From contig JAKOGH010000278.1 in the NCBI GenBank assembly GCA_024811115.1, positions 1-38,450 on the forward strand: a DNA stretch of 38,450 bases, given 5' to 3'. This DNA comes from Terana coerulea (lineage: Eukaryota; Basidiomycota; Agaricomycetes; Polyporales; Phanerochaetaceae). The notes below the pieces were generated by a model that worked only from the letters and a program-made list of their open reading frames with translations, had not been told where the DNA came from and ran no database searches. Position numbers and translations under genes: made by a program. Of this stretch, positions 19,283 through 29,775 are shown one piece after another (the stretch's first letter is position 1; every line of letters begins with the position of its first letter).

Positions 19283-19446
19283 GAGGGCGTCTCATAGATC
19301 TGACTTTCCCGGGTGGTTATGTCGCAAATTCAACATTATCCCGGACAAATCTGCCTGCTTGCTCCCTTGCATGCTTTCTCGCGCTGCTATGCTTGCCATG
19401 GCACCGTTATTAATATTTCACACGGCATAAATTAGGTGTTGCGCTC

Positions 19447-21566
19447 GGCCCGCTGACCGTCGGAGTGCCTGTCTTCACCCTTCTCCACCCTTCTTTTCAC
19501 GCCCTTTACGACCTTTCACGATTTGACTCTCATCAGTCTGTAGGTTCTCGAGTGACTCCGCGGGTCGTTTCTCGAAGGCCTCGACGCTTTTGTATGCTGA
19601 TACTGTTCCGCTTGCTTCTCATATTTAGACATGAACTCTCATTTTCATCTTACTCAAGTATTGGCCTACCTCGCGGTATCTGCGTCCCAATCTCTAAGTC
19701 GCTGCTTGAGTTCTGAGGAAAGAAACGAGCCAGCGGGCGTCATTTGGCCATGGTTGAACATTTCAGATACGTTCTCCGTTGAAGGTGTCCAGATAGTCCG
19801 ACGCATGTGAAGCCGATGCTACATCAGCGGCAGAACGGATCTTCCCGCACGCCACAAAGCCGCCCATGGAACGCAGGCAGCTCTCACTTGTCAACGCACC
19901 ACCACAGTGCTGTGCAGCTGTCTCGTCCGGTGCGCATCCTTGTATTCCTTGGCAATGTCTTCGTTGCTGAACTGTTTTATTAGAAGTCCAACTACGGAAC
20001 GCCTCGCGCAAGTACCGCAAAATATAAGCAATATGAGGTAAGTAACACAGTTCCCACACACATTCACACTGCTTTCCAGGCTTACGCGTGCCTTCTGTGT
20101 GGGCAGTCCACAGACTACGGTGTACGATATGCCACAAGAAGTCATAGATCGCATCATCAACTGGGCTGGAGATGACTGCGACGAATATATTGGGTCGGAG
20201 ACTATGCAAGCTTGCGCTCTCACACACAGGTCTTGGACGCCCGCAGCACAGACGATTCTACTGCGCGAGCTATCGCTGCACTACGATGGTACCCGTGCAG
20301 ATGAAGACCCAGAGCCGCTCGCCAACTCTACGGCTTCTCGGTATCTCCGGAAATAGACAGTGAATTTGCCCCCACCACCGGGCGAGACACCTCCCCATCC
20401 AGACTCGGATTTGTGGAAAGTCATTCCTCGTTTCACGCGGCTCGATTCGCTGCAACTGAGGAACATTCGCTGGACCAAGTACGATATGCAGAGCAGAGAT
20501 GCGCTGCTCTCCACATTCTGCAAGACTGTCACCCGTCTGCAGCTCTGGCACTGCTGGTTCCAAGACATCCTCGACTTTCAACTCTTCCTTTCCGCATTTC
20601 CTAATGTCACGGACCTGGAGCTTGCCGGTCTATGCTTCTATCACAACGAGCAACCCAACCCAATGGAGGACCATACGCATGGTCTCAAAGACCTCGAAGG
20701 TCTAACGACAGACGCACCGTCTGCAAATGTTCTGCGTAGCCTCTACATGGATTGGCGGTATTTTCTTACAAATCTTCCCTTCGATCATGGGCATATAACC
20801 ATACCATGGTTGTCGACTGTTTCCTCGAAGTGGACCGAAGGCCTGCAGTTTAGATGGTGGTCAAGGATGGAGCTCCATAATCTGCCATTGTACCTTCGCG
20901 CGTTGGCTTCCGTTATCGTCGATTTGGATATTAATATGACAATGGTCTCTTCCACAGCACAAAGTAGGTCTGACAATGTTCTTCCATCATTGTGATATCT
21001 CATTGCTCATTTTATCAGCGGACTTTCTGCTGCAAAGTTGTACTCGCATCAGAACCATCACGCTTTCTGGCCACCTTTGTGGGCCTGTGGACTGGGGTAT
21101 ACCCCTTGGCGATCAGTCTTGGGTTCCCAACCTGCTGGCCCAGGTCCGCTCGCTTTCGGCGTCGGGAAGGTCAAACTTCTTCTTATATCTGAGACGCCAG
21201 AGCATCTGTCGCTCCTGGACTTCAGGAGGATAGATGAAATCTTTGCCCAAGACCTATTCCGGAGACGGTGCTCAACGTGCACCTCATGCATCTCGAGGTA
21301 GCAGAGGATGGAGTGCGAGTGCAGGAGCAGATTATGGCGGAGATCCGACAGCGGCTGCCAAGAACATTGACGAGGAACAGGCTCAAGGTTACTTGCACGT
21401 AGTGAGAGCTGAGGGGCTTCATGGTTTTGATTTCGCGGTCGATTCTCTTGCAGATACAACACCGTCCAGGGTGGGACAATATGCCTTCTCAATCCCATGC
21501 ATGCTTTCTCAGCGCCGCTATGCTTGCTCTGGTCATTTTGTACGACATAAGTCAGGTGTTCCGTCT
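19447..21566 (+). repeat. Tandem segmental duplication, unit 2
   Basis: This is the second copy of the unit starting at 16908, in direct orientation and immediately adjacent. It lacks the about 450-base segment of unit 1. The copies differ at many positions and by several small indels, so the duplication is not recent. Confidence 0.9.
19955..21405 (+). pseudogene. F-box-like protein, decaying second copy
   Basis: The paralogue of 17838-19282 keeps the F-box region (TTVYDMPQEVIDRIINWAG) and the leucine-rich part. Lesions compared with copy 1 are an extra base just before the F-box region (about 20095-20105), which separates it from the ATG at 19955; a TAG at 20354-20356 where copy 1 has TTG (YFRKL against YLRK-stop), with the same frame continuing open for 210 codons; and, in the last exon, a +2 shift near 21155 and a -1 shift near 21265. 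The second intron (20964-21018) keeps good splice sites. A truncated product from the 20129 ATG would hold little more than the F-box. Confidence 0.85.
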
Positions 21567-21724
21567 CTGTTCAATTTTTAAGCCTTGAATTGTCTGTAGC
21601 CTAACCCATTTAAAAGATGGAATGCTCCTCGAAACAGCTTTGCCGCCGCTAGTACTTGAGTACCGAGTACTGAACCCCTGGTATGTTGACCTCAGGCTCT
21701 TATTCAGCGGTGAGTACTCAGCCC

Positions 21725-23184
21725 CAGACTCCTAAAACCTGTCGCCCAATGGACAAAGCAGAGCTGCTTTATCCCGCCCAATTTTTATTTTTCTGCATAT
21801 AATATATTTTGTCATCATGCTTAGTCTGGCTTATCTAATTGCAACGCTTGCTCGTCCATGAGCGACTGGCTCAAAACATTTAACGCCCGTCCGACAGCCT
21901 TCGGCATTAGCAACCTCTGAAGTGTCTGAGTTTCAATCCTAGCACATCTATCAGAACCATCCTGGAACACGTCCTCTACATGAACATTGGGTGTAGGTGC
22001 ATATGTTTATGTCCTTGGTGGCTTTGAAATGTAAGCTGATACATCTAGAGACATGAGATATATTTGCTTTGTTGCGCTGTGGTGGGGATGGGCTTTTCAG
22101 AGGTTCAGCACTCAGTGATGGCAATGGTTGTGCCGTAGTGTTGCTGAAGTTCAGTTCAGTTCGGTTTGGGCCCATTTTTGTCTGAACTAGAACTAGAACT
22201 AAGTGTTTAATAGCCGAACCAGAACCGAACTGAACTGAACCAGCATGAACTGGTTTGAACCATTGAACCTTGTATATATCTGCTTTACTCTGTCAAATCA
22301 GTATAATTGCAGTGGTAGATCATAATAGAGTTATATATTAACATTTAGAAGGGTTTGTATAGTGCAAAAGCCTTATATTATGACGTTTTGAAGCTCAGTG
22401 TCTGATAGAGGCTGCCAGTTGCCATTTTTGGCAGCTATTGATGGCATCATGTATATACCAAAACATAAGCAAAGTGACATTTGGTGCTCAGTTTACAAGC
22501 ACAATAATGAAAAAATAGTTTAGACATGCTACAATAAGTAAGTTCATGTACTTTTCTCTATAAATCCCAGTACAAATATGCTACATAACATGTACATGGT
22601 TCATGGTTTGAACCAGTTCGAGCTTGGTTTGGGGTGTGACAGCTATGCCCCAAACCAAAAACTGAACCAAGTTACCTAGAGGCCAAACCAGAACTGAACC
22701 AAACTGAACCACACAGTTCGGTTCATCAGTTTTAGTTCTGAACCACCAAACCAAACTGAACTTTGGCAACACTATTGTGCTGCCATCTTGCCGCCTAGCC
22801 TTGCCCTCAGAGAACATACCTCATACTTACACAGACCATGCAGAGACCTTGCATAGATGTTGGAGCAGCTTGTTGGTATTATGTTGTGCAGTATGCGAGA
22901 GAAAATCGTGGATCTCATTGTGGGACGTACAGTAGCTCATGCTTGGATGGCCTTATTGCTCAATACTACATTTCAAGCTCAGACACTTCAGCGGTTGCTA
23001 TTGCTGAAGGCTGCCGGACGGGCGTTAAATGTTTTGAGCCAGTCGCTCATGGACGAGCAAGCGTTGCAATTAGGTAAGCCAGACTAAGCATGATGACAAA
23101 ATATATTATATTCAGAAAAATAAAAATTGGGGCGAGATAAAGCAGCTTTGCTTTGTCCATCGAGCGACAGGTTTTAGGAGTCTG
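21725..23184. mobile_element. Non-autonomous element with about 210-bp terminal inverted repeats
   Basis: The left arm (about 21725-21930) and right arm (about 22973-23184, inverted) share CAGACTCCTAAAACCTGTCG, GGACAAAGCA, TGTCATCATGCTTAGTCTGG, TTGCAACGCTTGCTCGTCCA and CCTCTGAAGTGTCTGAG with few differences. The interior has no transposase frame. It is interrupted by the hAT-type MITE (22136-22774), and without it the element would be about 820 bases. The right end abuts the LTR-A fragment directly. No target duplication was found for this element. Confidence 0.8.
22136..22774. mobile_element. hAT-type MITE with 8-bp target duplication
   Basis: The ends read TAGTGTTGCTGAAGTTCAGT and, inverted on the right, TAGTGTTGCCAAAGTTCAGT: 18 of 20 matching. 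The flanks are TTGTGCCG (22128-22135) and TTGTGCTG (22775-22782), an 8-bp target duplication with one difference, the length typical of hAT transposons. Subterminal regions are packed with GAACTGAAC / GAACCGAAC repeats on both sides. The AT-rich middle has no coding frame. It sits inside the long-TIR element, so it is the younger of the two. Confidence 0.88.
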
Positions 23185-23263
23185 TCATAAATTTCCCTCA
23201 GCGCTAGTCCACAGCGCTTAGAGTGTAATATCACGGACGGTCACGTCACACAAGTCATACAAG
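23182..23263 (+). repeat. LTR-A fragment left of the Copia element
   Basis: About 80 bases match the beginning of the LTR-A at 29767: TGTCATAAATTTCCCTCAG, GCTAGTCCACAGCGC and TAGAGTGTAA. It ends ACAAG exactly where the Copia LTR begins. The right-hand LTR-A also contains ..TTACAAG at the matching point (29860). Confidence 0.75.
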
Positions 23264-23552
23264 TGTAGAAGTGCAGCGCATACGTGGCATGCACTTCTAC
23301 CGAGGCCTAGAAAGCTAGGATGGTTACTCACCTGTAGGCTAGTTGTTTAACACGTAAGTGGGTTTAAGAGTTGAAAGAGTCTTATTATGTATGGCGCAAA
23401 GAGCTGCCTTATATATGATGCAGAGTGGCTGTACTACAAACAGACACAAATAGATATCAGGACAATAGACAATAGAGATCGTCATAGTAGAACTTGGTAG
23501 AATAATAGAGAAGATATGAGCAGAGCGCTATCAGCGTCTATCTGGCTCAACA
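23264..23552 (-). repeat. Copia 3' LTR
   Basis: On the minus strand it begins TGTTGAGCCAGATAG right after a purine-rich tract (TAGAAGGAG) and ends CACTTCTACA. It shares the block ATATCTTCT..CTTCTACA with the right LTR. Confidence 0.8.
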
Positions 23553-23599
23553 CTCCTTCTAACCTAGCATGGCGTACTGCCTGCGCTGATTTAGTCACG

Positions 23600-24180
23600 C
23601 TAGTTAGCAGCAATGTGAAGTCCAAGCATTGGTCGGAACTTCTCAATCTTAACTCTGCTCAGATTCTTGGTAAAGATATCTGCAGGATTGTCAACACCAG
23701 GTACGAAGAGTACTTGGACGTAGCCAGCTTCAATGACATCGCAAATGTAGTGGTAGCGGATGTCGATGTGCTTGGTGCGCTTTTCAGTGAAGGGATTTTC
23801 CGAAACAAATAGAGTGCTCTGGTTATTACTGCAGATGAGTACTTTTTCGAAGTTGTAACCAAGTTCAAAGAGGATGTTTGAATCCACATGACTTCTCAGA
23901 AGCAGTCACTAAGTGCCATGTATTCAGCATCTTTAGTCAATGTTGCTACAGACTTCTGTGCGAAAGAGCTCCAGTTAAAGGCTCCTCCTGCAAGCATTAA
24001 CAGAAAGCTAGTCTGAGAGCGGTGATTAGAAGCAGCCACCCAGTTTGCATCGGTGTATGCCACCAAGCCTAAATCAGAAGAGCCGTCATACTTGAGGGTG
24101 TAGTTACAAGTGCCTGACAGATAGCGGCAGATATACAGCGCTCTGTTCAGGTGGTCTTCAGACGGGTTCGCACTGAACTA
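23600..24180 (-). pseudogene. Copia pol: RNase H domain remnant
   Basis: On the minus strand, LSGTCNYTLKYDG and AYTDANWV are followed by SVATLTKDAEYMALSD and the domain end NPADIFTKNLSRVKIEKFRP. These are the characteristic Copia RNase H motifs, including the DAEY acidic pair. At least two in-frame stops and frame changes break it (near 23890 and 24180). Confidence 0.8.
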
Positions 24181-25479
24181 TGTGAGCTTTGTGACAGTGT
24201 ATGCAATGTCCGGTCGTGTGCCAAGCATAATGTAAAGGAGTGAGCCTATCACAATTTGGAAGCGGCTCTGGCGAGCTTTGTTAAGCTCTTCTTCATTTGG
24301 TCGAGGAATATATCCCTCAGAAAGCGGAGTTTTTGCCATTTTGGCATTTGTCTGGCCGCAGCATTCGAGTACCTTGTCAAAGTAGGTGCACTGATCAATT
24401 ACGATCCTGTTGCCAACTTGTTGTATTCGCATGCACAGAAACTCCTTTATGTTGCCCATGTCACGACACTCCCACCGTTGCATGAAGGACTCCTTTTCTT
24501 AGAGTACTTTTGCCTTGCTATGTCTGGCGAATATAGCGTCATTTACATAGATTACGGCAATGACCATGTCGTCGCCTGTGCCTTTGACGTATATACCAGC
24601 ATTGGACTTCAGTCTTTTGAAGCCGAGCTCAGCCATAGACTTGCTAAGGGCTTTCCACCAGGACAGTCCTGCCTGCTTAAGCCTGTAAAGGGGGCGCTGA
24701 CGGAGACGAAGCACCATATGCTTTTCCCTTGAGCGGGAAAGCCATTGGGTTATTCTATGTAGATCTCCTCATCTAATAGTCTATACAGATATGCGTTGCA
24801 CACATCGAGGCCGGTGAGGAAGAAGCCTTCGAGTGCCGGCAAGGGCAAGTACGAATCTAACGGTTTCAAACTGTACAACTGGAGAGAAGATTTTGTCATA
24901 GTCGATTCCCTCAATCTGGGAGAAGCTGCGAGCTACAAGTCGCGCTTTCTTTCGATCATCTGACTTCTCATCAAAAACCCATCAGTTCTTAATGACGTGT
25001 TTGCCTTTCGGCCACGGGGTGAGTTCGAACACACCTCTTTTCGCGCAATGCATTGAGCTCGTCTTTGCATGCAGCACGCCATTCTACCTGCTGTTTGGCA
25101 GGCAAGCAGTTTATGTTACATAAAGTCCAGTCTCAGACTGAAGACTTTGTTGCGTCAGGATCGACTGCTTGGGCAAGCAAATAATTGTAGAAATTTACTC
25201 CCCCTTCCGGCACAGTTTTGCCAGTACGTCATCTGACACTGAGCTTTCACCTCCAGTGTCTCCAGTGAGCTCAGTGATATCTGGAATAGGTTTGAGCTGT
25301 TTGGATGTAGAAGGGCTAGCAGGACATGTGGCGGGGACACTGTTGGGCTGCTTGCTAGACTGACTGCGCCCTTGGTAGCTAACCTTGATGGGCTTGGTCT
25401 GGCCAGTCTGCTTTTCCCAGCTACGGATACCTCTATCAGCACTTAAAACTCGTGACGGTGCCTGTGACTGATCATACAC
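24178..25479 (-). pseudogene. Copia pol: reverse transcriptase remnant
   Basis: Segments in order are KARLVARSFSQIEGIDYDKI and FSPVV (about 24880-24960), LYRLKQAG (about 24680), VIAVIYVNDAIF (about 24545) and IGSLLYIMLGTRPDIAYTV (about 24200-24245). The polymerase active-site box is YVND here, where the family has YVDD, so a catalytic Asp is replaced by Asn. Stops and shifts separate the pieces, and the fingers region is partly unreadable. Confidence 0.85.
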
Positions 25480-25878
25480 AGAGCCTGTATTTCTAACTGG
25501 GATCCTCTGTTCATGAGTACTACGCTGCGGCCCGGCAGGAGATAACTGGTAGTGCTAGTACCTGCGGATCAACTGCGAGTGGTGTCGCCTCGCGACGAGG
25601 CAGACTTCGGGCTACGCCCAACAGGGGGCTCAGGGGTTGAACCGTCCCCGCTCGGTCTCTTTTTGGCAGAAGGAGGGTTAGTACAAGGTGCAGCTCACCA
25701 TTTAGGCAGTAGTGCATCATTATCACTATCGTCTGATTCTGTACCTTGCAAAGACTCACCGTCTTTCGCATTGTTGGTGTTTTGCGCTTAGGCGGATCAG
25801 GCTGTGTGGGCATTTTGCTCAGGACACTTGGGGAAATAAGTTTCACACCACTCGACTTGAGTTGAGCGAAACACAACG

Positions 25879-26560
25879 TTATTGGGTCCTCTTATGAAGG
25901 TCCAACTGTGCTCGTCGTGTCCGAATGTATGTCATTATTTCAGACTTAGGCTGTAGTTTGGTCTTTTGAATGTCGGCAGGGATAAAGACCCATGCACCGC
26001 AGCCAAACACGCAGATATTATCAACACACAGTTTTTCACTTATGAGTGCCTCATAGGGCATAACCAATTTTAATCGTAAACGAGAGTGCGGTTGTAAAGT
26101 ACTATAGCGTGCATAACCGCTAAATTCCCACCACAAAGGAGGAATGCAAGCTGTGAAGCGCATAGCCTTAGCTTTGTCCATGAGCGTTCGATTGAACCAC
26201 TTAGCAGGCCCATTCTGCTGTGGAGTATGTGGAACACTAGTCAGGATTTTAATCCCTGCATCCTTTAGCATTTGAATGAATGTGTTTGACTTGTATTCTC
26301 CCCTTGCATCTAACATCCAGCTTTCAACACTAACTTTATGCTAGTTTTTAACCATAGCAAGGAAGTTCTTTGTCACTTGGATGGCAACAGATTTTAGCCT
26401 TAGGCAAATAATCCATGCATGCGATGTATAATCATCAACAAAGGTGATGATGTACTTGTGCCGGTGATATGAATCAACCAGGAATTCCTTCAAGTCACTG
26501 TGAATGAGCTCAAAAGGTCGTGATGCTTGTCGAGCGTCGGTGGGAATGAGCAATTGTGCA
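25879..26560 (-). pseudogene. Copia pol: integrase remnant
   Basis: The first catalytic region is RPFELIHSDLKEF and FVDDYTSHAWI (26341-26553). After an in-frame stop near 26341, the second region holds LDARGEYKSNTF and HTPQQNGPAKWFNRTL (25879-26316). The family motif here is NGVAERxNRT, whose Glu completes the DDE triad. In this copy that position is Lys, so strand transfer should be abolished. Confidence 0.85.
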
Positions 26561-26686
26561 TCTTTCCTTGTGCGCAGCCAGAGCAGAGTGAATCCGACTT
26601 GTTATAGTCGAAATCAGGACATTCTGTCATTGCTGATGGAAGTTAACGTAGGATCCACTCAGAGGGGTGTCCAAAATGTCTATGCA

Positions 26687-27213
26687 TTATTTTATGCGAG
26701 ACCAGCGCAAGGCCGTCTTGGTCAGTGTCTTAAATAGTACACCGTTGCGTTTTGGATAAAGTGGCACAAATTGCAATATTTCCCAGCGATTATCACCGTC
26801 TAGGATTTTAAGAGTAGTTGTGTCACCCTCAATTAACCGGTTCTGACATAGCAACTGTCCAAGCAAGATGAGATTCATGTTCTTCTGTGAAGGCATGAGT
26901 TGAACATTTTTAGTAAGACTTTAATTGTTCTGCTTGTTGCGCTAGGGCGATAGTTGACGACAGAGTCACCTTCCTCAGAGATAGTTACATGCCCATTAGC
27001 CGTTTGAACAATAATTGGCCAATGTCGCGCGAAGTTGCACAGTAAACTTCTCTGACCAGTGAAGTGGAATGATGCTTCAGAATCGAGCAGCCAATTACTT
27101 GATTTTGCAAGGTTTTTACCTTTGCAACTCTGACATGCGTTAAATAGCTTATTGTGCACACATCGGTCTGGTAATTGAAGGAAACCTGCTTCATTCAATA
27201 CAGTAGCATACAT
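26687..27213 (-). pseudogene. Copia pol: protease and pre-integrase remnant
   Basis: SNWLLDSEASFHFTGQ (about 27060-27100) is the retropepsin active site. The family has DSG or DTG, and here Gly is replaced by Glu. The pre-integrase segment NLILLGQLLCQNRLIEGDT follows in another frame (26687-26896), then a HxxxGHPSE-like piece at about 26660. Confidence 0.8.
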
Positions 27214-27360
27214 GTGGTATCTACTGCTTAGTTCAGCCCACCGAGATACTGCGCAATCAGCTGCAAGGTTTCAATAAGTGTAATGCACAAGTGCAGAGTT
27301 AGAGGGGATGTACTTGAAGTACAGCGTCGATGATGTCCTGGTGGATCTCTCGATTGTCCA

Positions 27361-28260
27361 TCAGGCATCCGGCGTACTGATTGTCGAGGTTGCCATTGCT
27401 GCCCTTGTTTCCAAGGGATACGGCGTCTTCGATGTCAAGGTGATTGCGGGTGTCAAGTCGTCCTCTCTGTCGAGCAACATTTGCATGTTAACTTCGTCGG
27501 ACCAGATAATCGGCGAGGGTTTGCGTGAGCTGTGCTTGGTGGAGCAAGAATAGCTGCCCTCAACGAACTCCGGCTCAGCAAACTTGCGTTTGAAAGCAAT
27601 GTTATTGTCGGTAATGCAAGTGTCAAGCTCAGCAATGCGTGCATTGAGCATACGCTTGGCATAGTCGAGGTTGGCCTGCTTGGCACGACGAGCCTTCTTT
27701 GCAGCCCTCATCCTCCGCCGGGCGATAATGGTGAACTCACTCTCCTGGATGACAGCCAGCTTGACAAGCTAGTTTCGCTCCCACCGGAAGTGTCTGCGAC
27801 ACTTCTAGTTGAGGTTGTGCCCTTGTTCAGGGAGGTGTTTTTGTCCGTGATCCACTGCTTACAAGCAGCTTTGCGAAGCTCTGCAGCCTCACAGAGCTGG
27901 GCCTTATGCAGCATTCGGAACTCGTCATTCTTGTTGAGAATTGCTAACAATTTAGTTAGCGCAGGGAGATTGTCTAGAGTGAACTCCTGTTGGTGTTCTA
28001 ACTCACAAATGGTGTTTTGCAGATTACGGTGCTCAATATCCTGCATAGCGTCCGTGCGGTGAGCGTTGTGCTCGTTGGCATTGATAACCTCTTGAGGGGT
28101 CTGGATGCGCTCTGGGGCCCAAAACTCCAAGCTTCTCAGCAAGGGCAAGTGCCTTGTAGAAGCAGGGGAACTGGTTGCCATCAGCGAGCCAAAGCTCACG
28201 CTCTCCCTCAATGCAAGACTGAAACTCTTCAGCTTCAGACTTTGGGAAGCGGCACATTGA
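27361..28260 (-). pseudogene. Copia: unusual long region between Gag and protease
   Basis: Two frames (28211-27708 and 27711-27361) read as one helical, charged region: RNLQNTICELEHQQEF, LLAILNKNDEFRMLHKAQLC, then KKARRAKQANLDYAKRMLNA. It is coiled-coil-like and has no recognisable zinc knuckle. Preceding it is FQSCIEGERELWLADGNQF. I do not recognise it as a standard Copia domain. It may be a lineage-specific Gag extension. Confidence 0.5.
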
Positions 28261-28299
28261 GAGCGAAGTTGTTCACGGCCGGGATGACCGGTGCGGCGA

Positions 28300-29279
28300 T
28301 GTAGAAGTGACTGTGGTCAGCATTCTGAGCCTTGCCCTTGCCCTTGCCCACACGTTTGCCACACTGGGTCTTCTTTCCCTTGCTGTTGCCAGCACCGTCC
28401 TGCTGCTGCTGCTGCTGCCTTTGCAGGCGCTGCTGCTACGCATGCTGCTGCTGCCTGTGAAGGCGCTGCTGCTGTTTGAACTAGAGATCCTTCCCTTGTT
28501 CTTGACAGTGGTGACATGTTTGGCAGAGTCTGTCTGCTTGCGCTGGCCACCAGAAAGCTTTCACTGCTCCCTAAGTAGCGATGAGCTGCTGCCCATACTT
28601 CTTGGGCTCAGGGCCTCAGTAGGGGTAGGAGACAGCAACATGTCTACCGTTTTCTGATTCAGAGTGGTAATGGTGGCGACGTGCTTACTGTATGCTGGTG
28701 TCTTCGAGATGAAAAGCATTAGGTGCATATAGTTGTTTATATCCACATGGGCGCATCCAGGGCGGCCAACATGAATCTGATCTTGGCGATCGCGGGTGCT
28801 GGAGACTGGTCTTCAGGGATGCGAGTCTCCAGGAGGCCTCTGAAGTCGGTGTAGGCCATACCCAGAGTGTTCTGAATGTAGGTAGCCAGCAGGGACTTGT
28901 ACAAGGCCTTGGCTGTAGTCTCATTCTTCACTGACTGGCCAATTTGGTAAGTCAAGCAAAGGCAAATGAAGCCCATGGCCCAGAGATCATCATTGATCCA
29001 GTTGTCGAGCTTGTTGACGGCCCTATACTCGTGCTTGTTGCCGGGCACTTTGCCAGAGGCGGGTTGTCCAGCAATAGCCAGGTTTCCACCTGCAGCTGCA
29101 ACTGCAACGCGGATGGGGACTGCCGGGACAGTGCAGACTAAGGCCAGCACTGTTAGCTGGGTTGTTGTGAGCTGACAGGCGATTTCCTGAGTGTCCAGGA
29201 ACGACTTCAAAGTGTTGTTCCAGTGCTTCCAGTTGGTTCCGTCAAGGATAGGGACAAGCTTCTCAAGAGAGGAAGACAT
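28300..29279 (-). pseudogene. Copia Gag (UBN2-type) remnant
   Basis: Starting at 29279, MSSSLEKLVPILDGTNWKHW opens a typical Copia Gag, continuing with NKLDNWINDDLWAMGFICLC and LWAMGF-type helices, AKALYKSLLATYIQ and GMAYTDFRGLLETRI. The frame breaks near 28745. Downstream is a Ser/Gln/Ala-rich stretch generated by CTG/CAG repeats (28390-28470), then a Lys/Gly-rich basic segment. The expected CCHC zinc knuckle is not seen. Confidence 0.85.
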
Positions 29280-29501
29280 TGTTTGGTTCTGTAGGAACAG
29301 AATAGTCAGTACAACGTACTGACATGGCTTTAGCCAAGGAGGGGCTCTAAAGGGCACCCTCAAGCCTGCTCAGCTTGTCCAGCACAGACAGTGCGCTGGA
29401 GAGCGCAACCGTCAGCGTACAATGGCAGCGAACAGATACAGGCAAGTTTACTAATGAGCTAGTTGTTGCTGCCAGTGATGGCGCAAGCAACCACATCATT
29501 A

Positions 29502-29513
29502 GGGCTCATAACC
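29502..29513 (-). other. Putative primer-binding site of the Copia element
   Basis: Directly after the 5' LTR end (..CTTCTACA) the minus strand reads GGTTATGAGCCC, the position where Copia elements place a tRNA-primer match. The matching tRNA was not checked. Confidence 0.5.
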
Positions 29514-29775
29514 TGTAGAAGTGCAGCGCATACAGCGGCGTGCACTCCTACCAAGGCCTAGAGGAAGCTAGGATAGTTACTCACCTGTAGGCTGGTTGTT
29601 TAACACGTAAGTGGGTTTGAGAGTTGAAAGAGTTTTATTATGTATAGCGCAGAGAGCTGCCTTATATACAATACAGAGTGGCTGTACTACAAACAGACAC
29701 AAATAGATACCAGGACAATAAACAATAGAGATTGTCATAGTGGAACCTGGTAGAAAAATAGAAGATATTGTCACA
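29514..29775 (-). repeat. Copia 5' LTR
   Basis: On the minus strand it runs from about TGTGACAATATCTTC to CACTTCTACA. Compared with the left LTR it lacks about 25 bases at its outer end. There it merges with the TGTCACA start of LTR-A, so the two overlap by a few bases. Confidence 0.75.

Larger units (their letters stand above)
16908..19446 (+). repeat. Tandem segmental duplication, unit 1
   Basis: The unit begins GGCCCGCTGACCGTCGGA and is repeated from 19447 with the same opening. Similarity runs through the leader region, the whole F-box gene and its 3' flank (GCATGCTTTCTC..GCTATGCTTGC at about 19370 and 21497). Unit 1 holds about 450 bases (roughly 17297-17765) missing from unit 2. Confidence 0.9.
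23264..29775 (-). mobile_element. Ty1/Copia-type LTR retrotransposon, degenerate
   Basis: Similar LTRs flank gag, protease, integrase, reverse transcriptase and RNase H remnants in the Copia order on the minus strand. Coding is broken by many stops and frameshifts, and key catalytic residues are replaced. The left LTR is about 289 bases and the right about 262. Several percent divergence between the LTRs points to an old insertion. Confidence 0.9.

Noticed and set aside
28390..28470. CTG/CAG-rich tract as an independent microsatellite of interest
   Set aside because: It falls in the low-complexity part of the Copia gag region and is easily explained as coding homopolymer runs.
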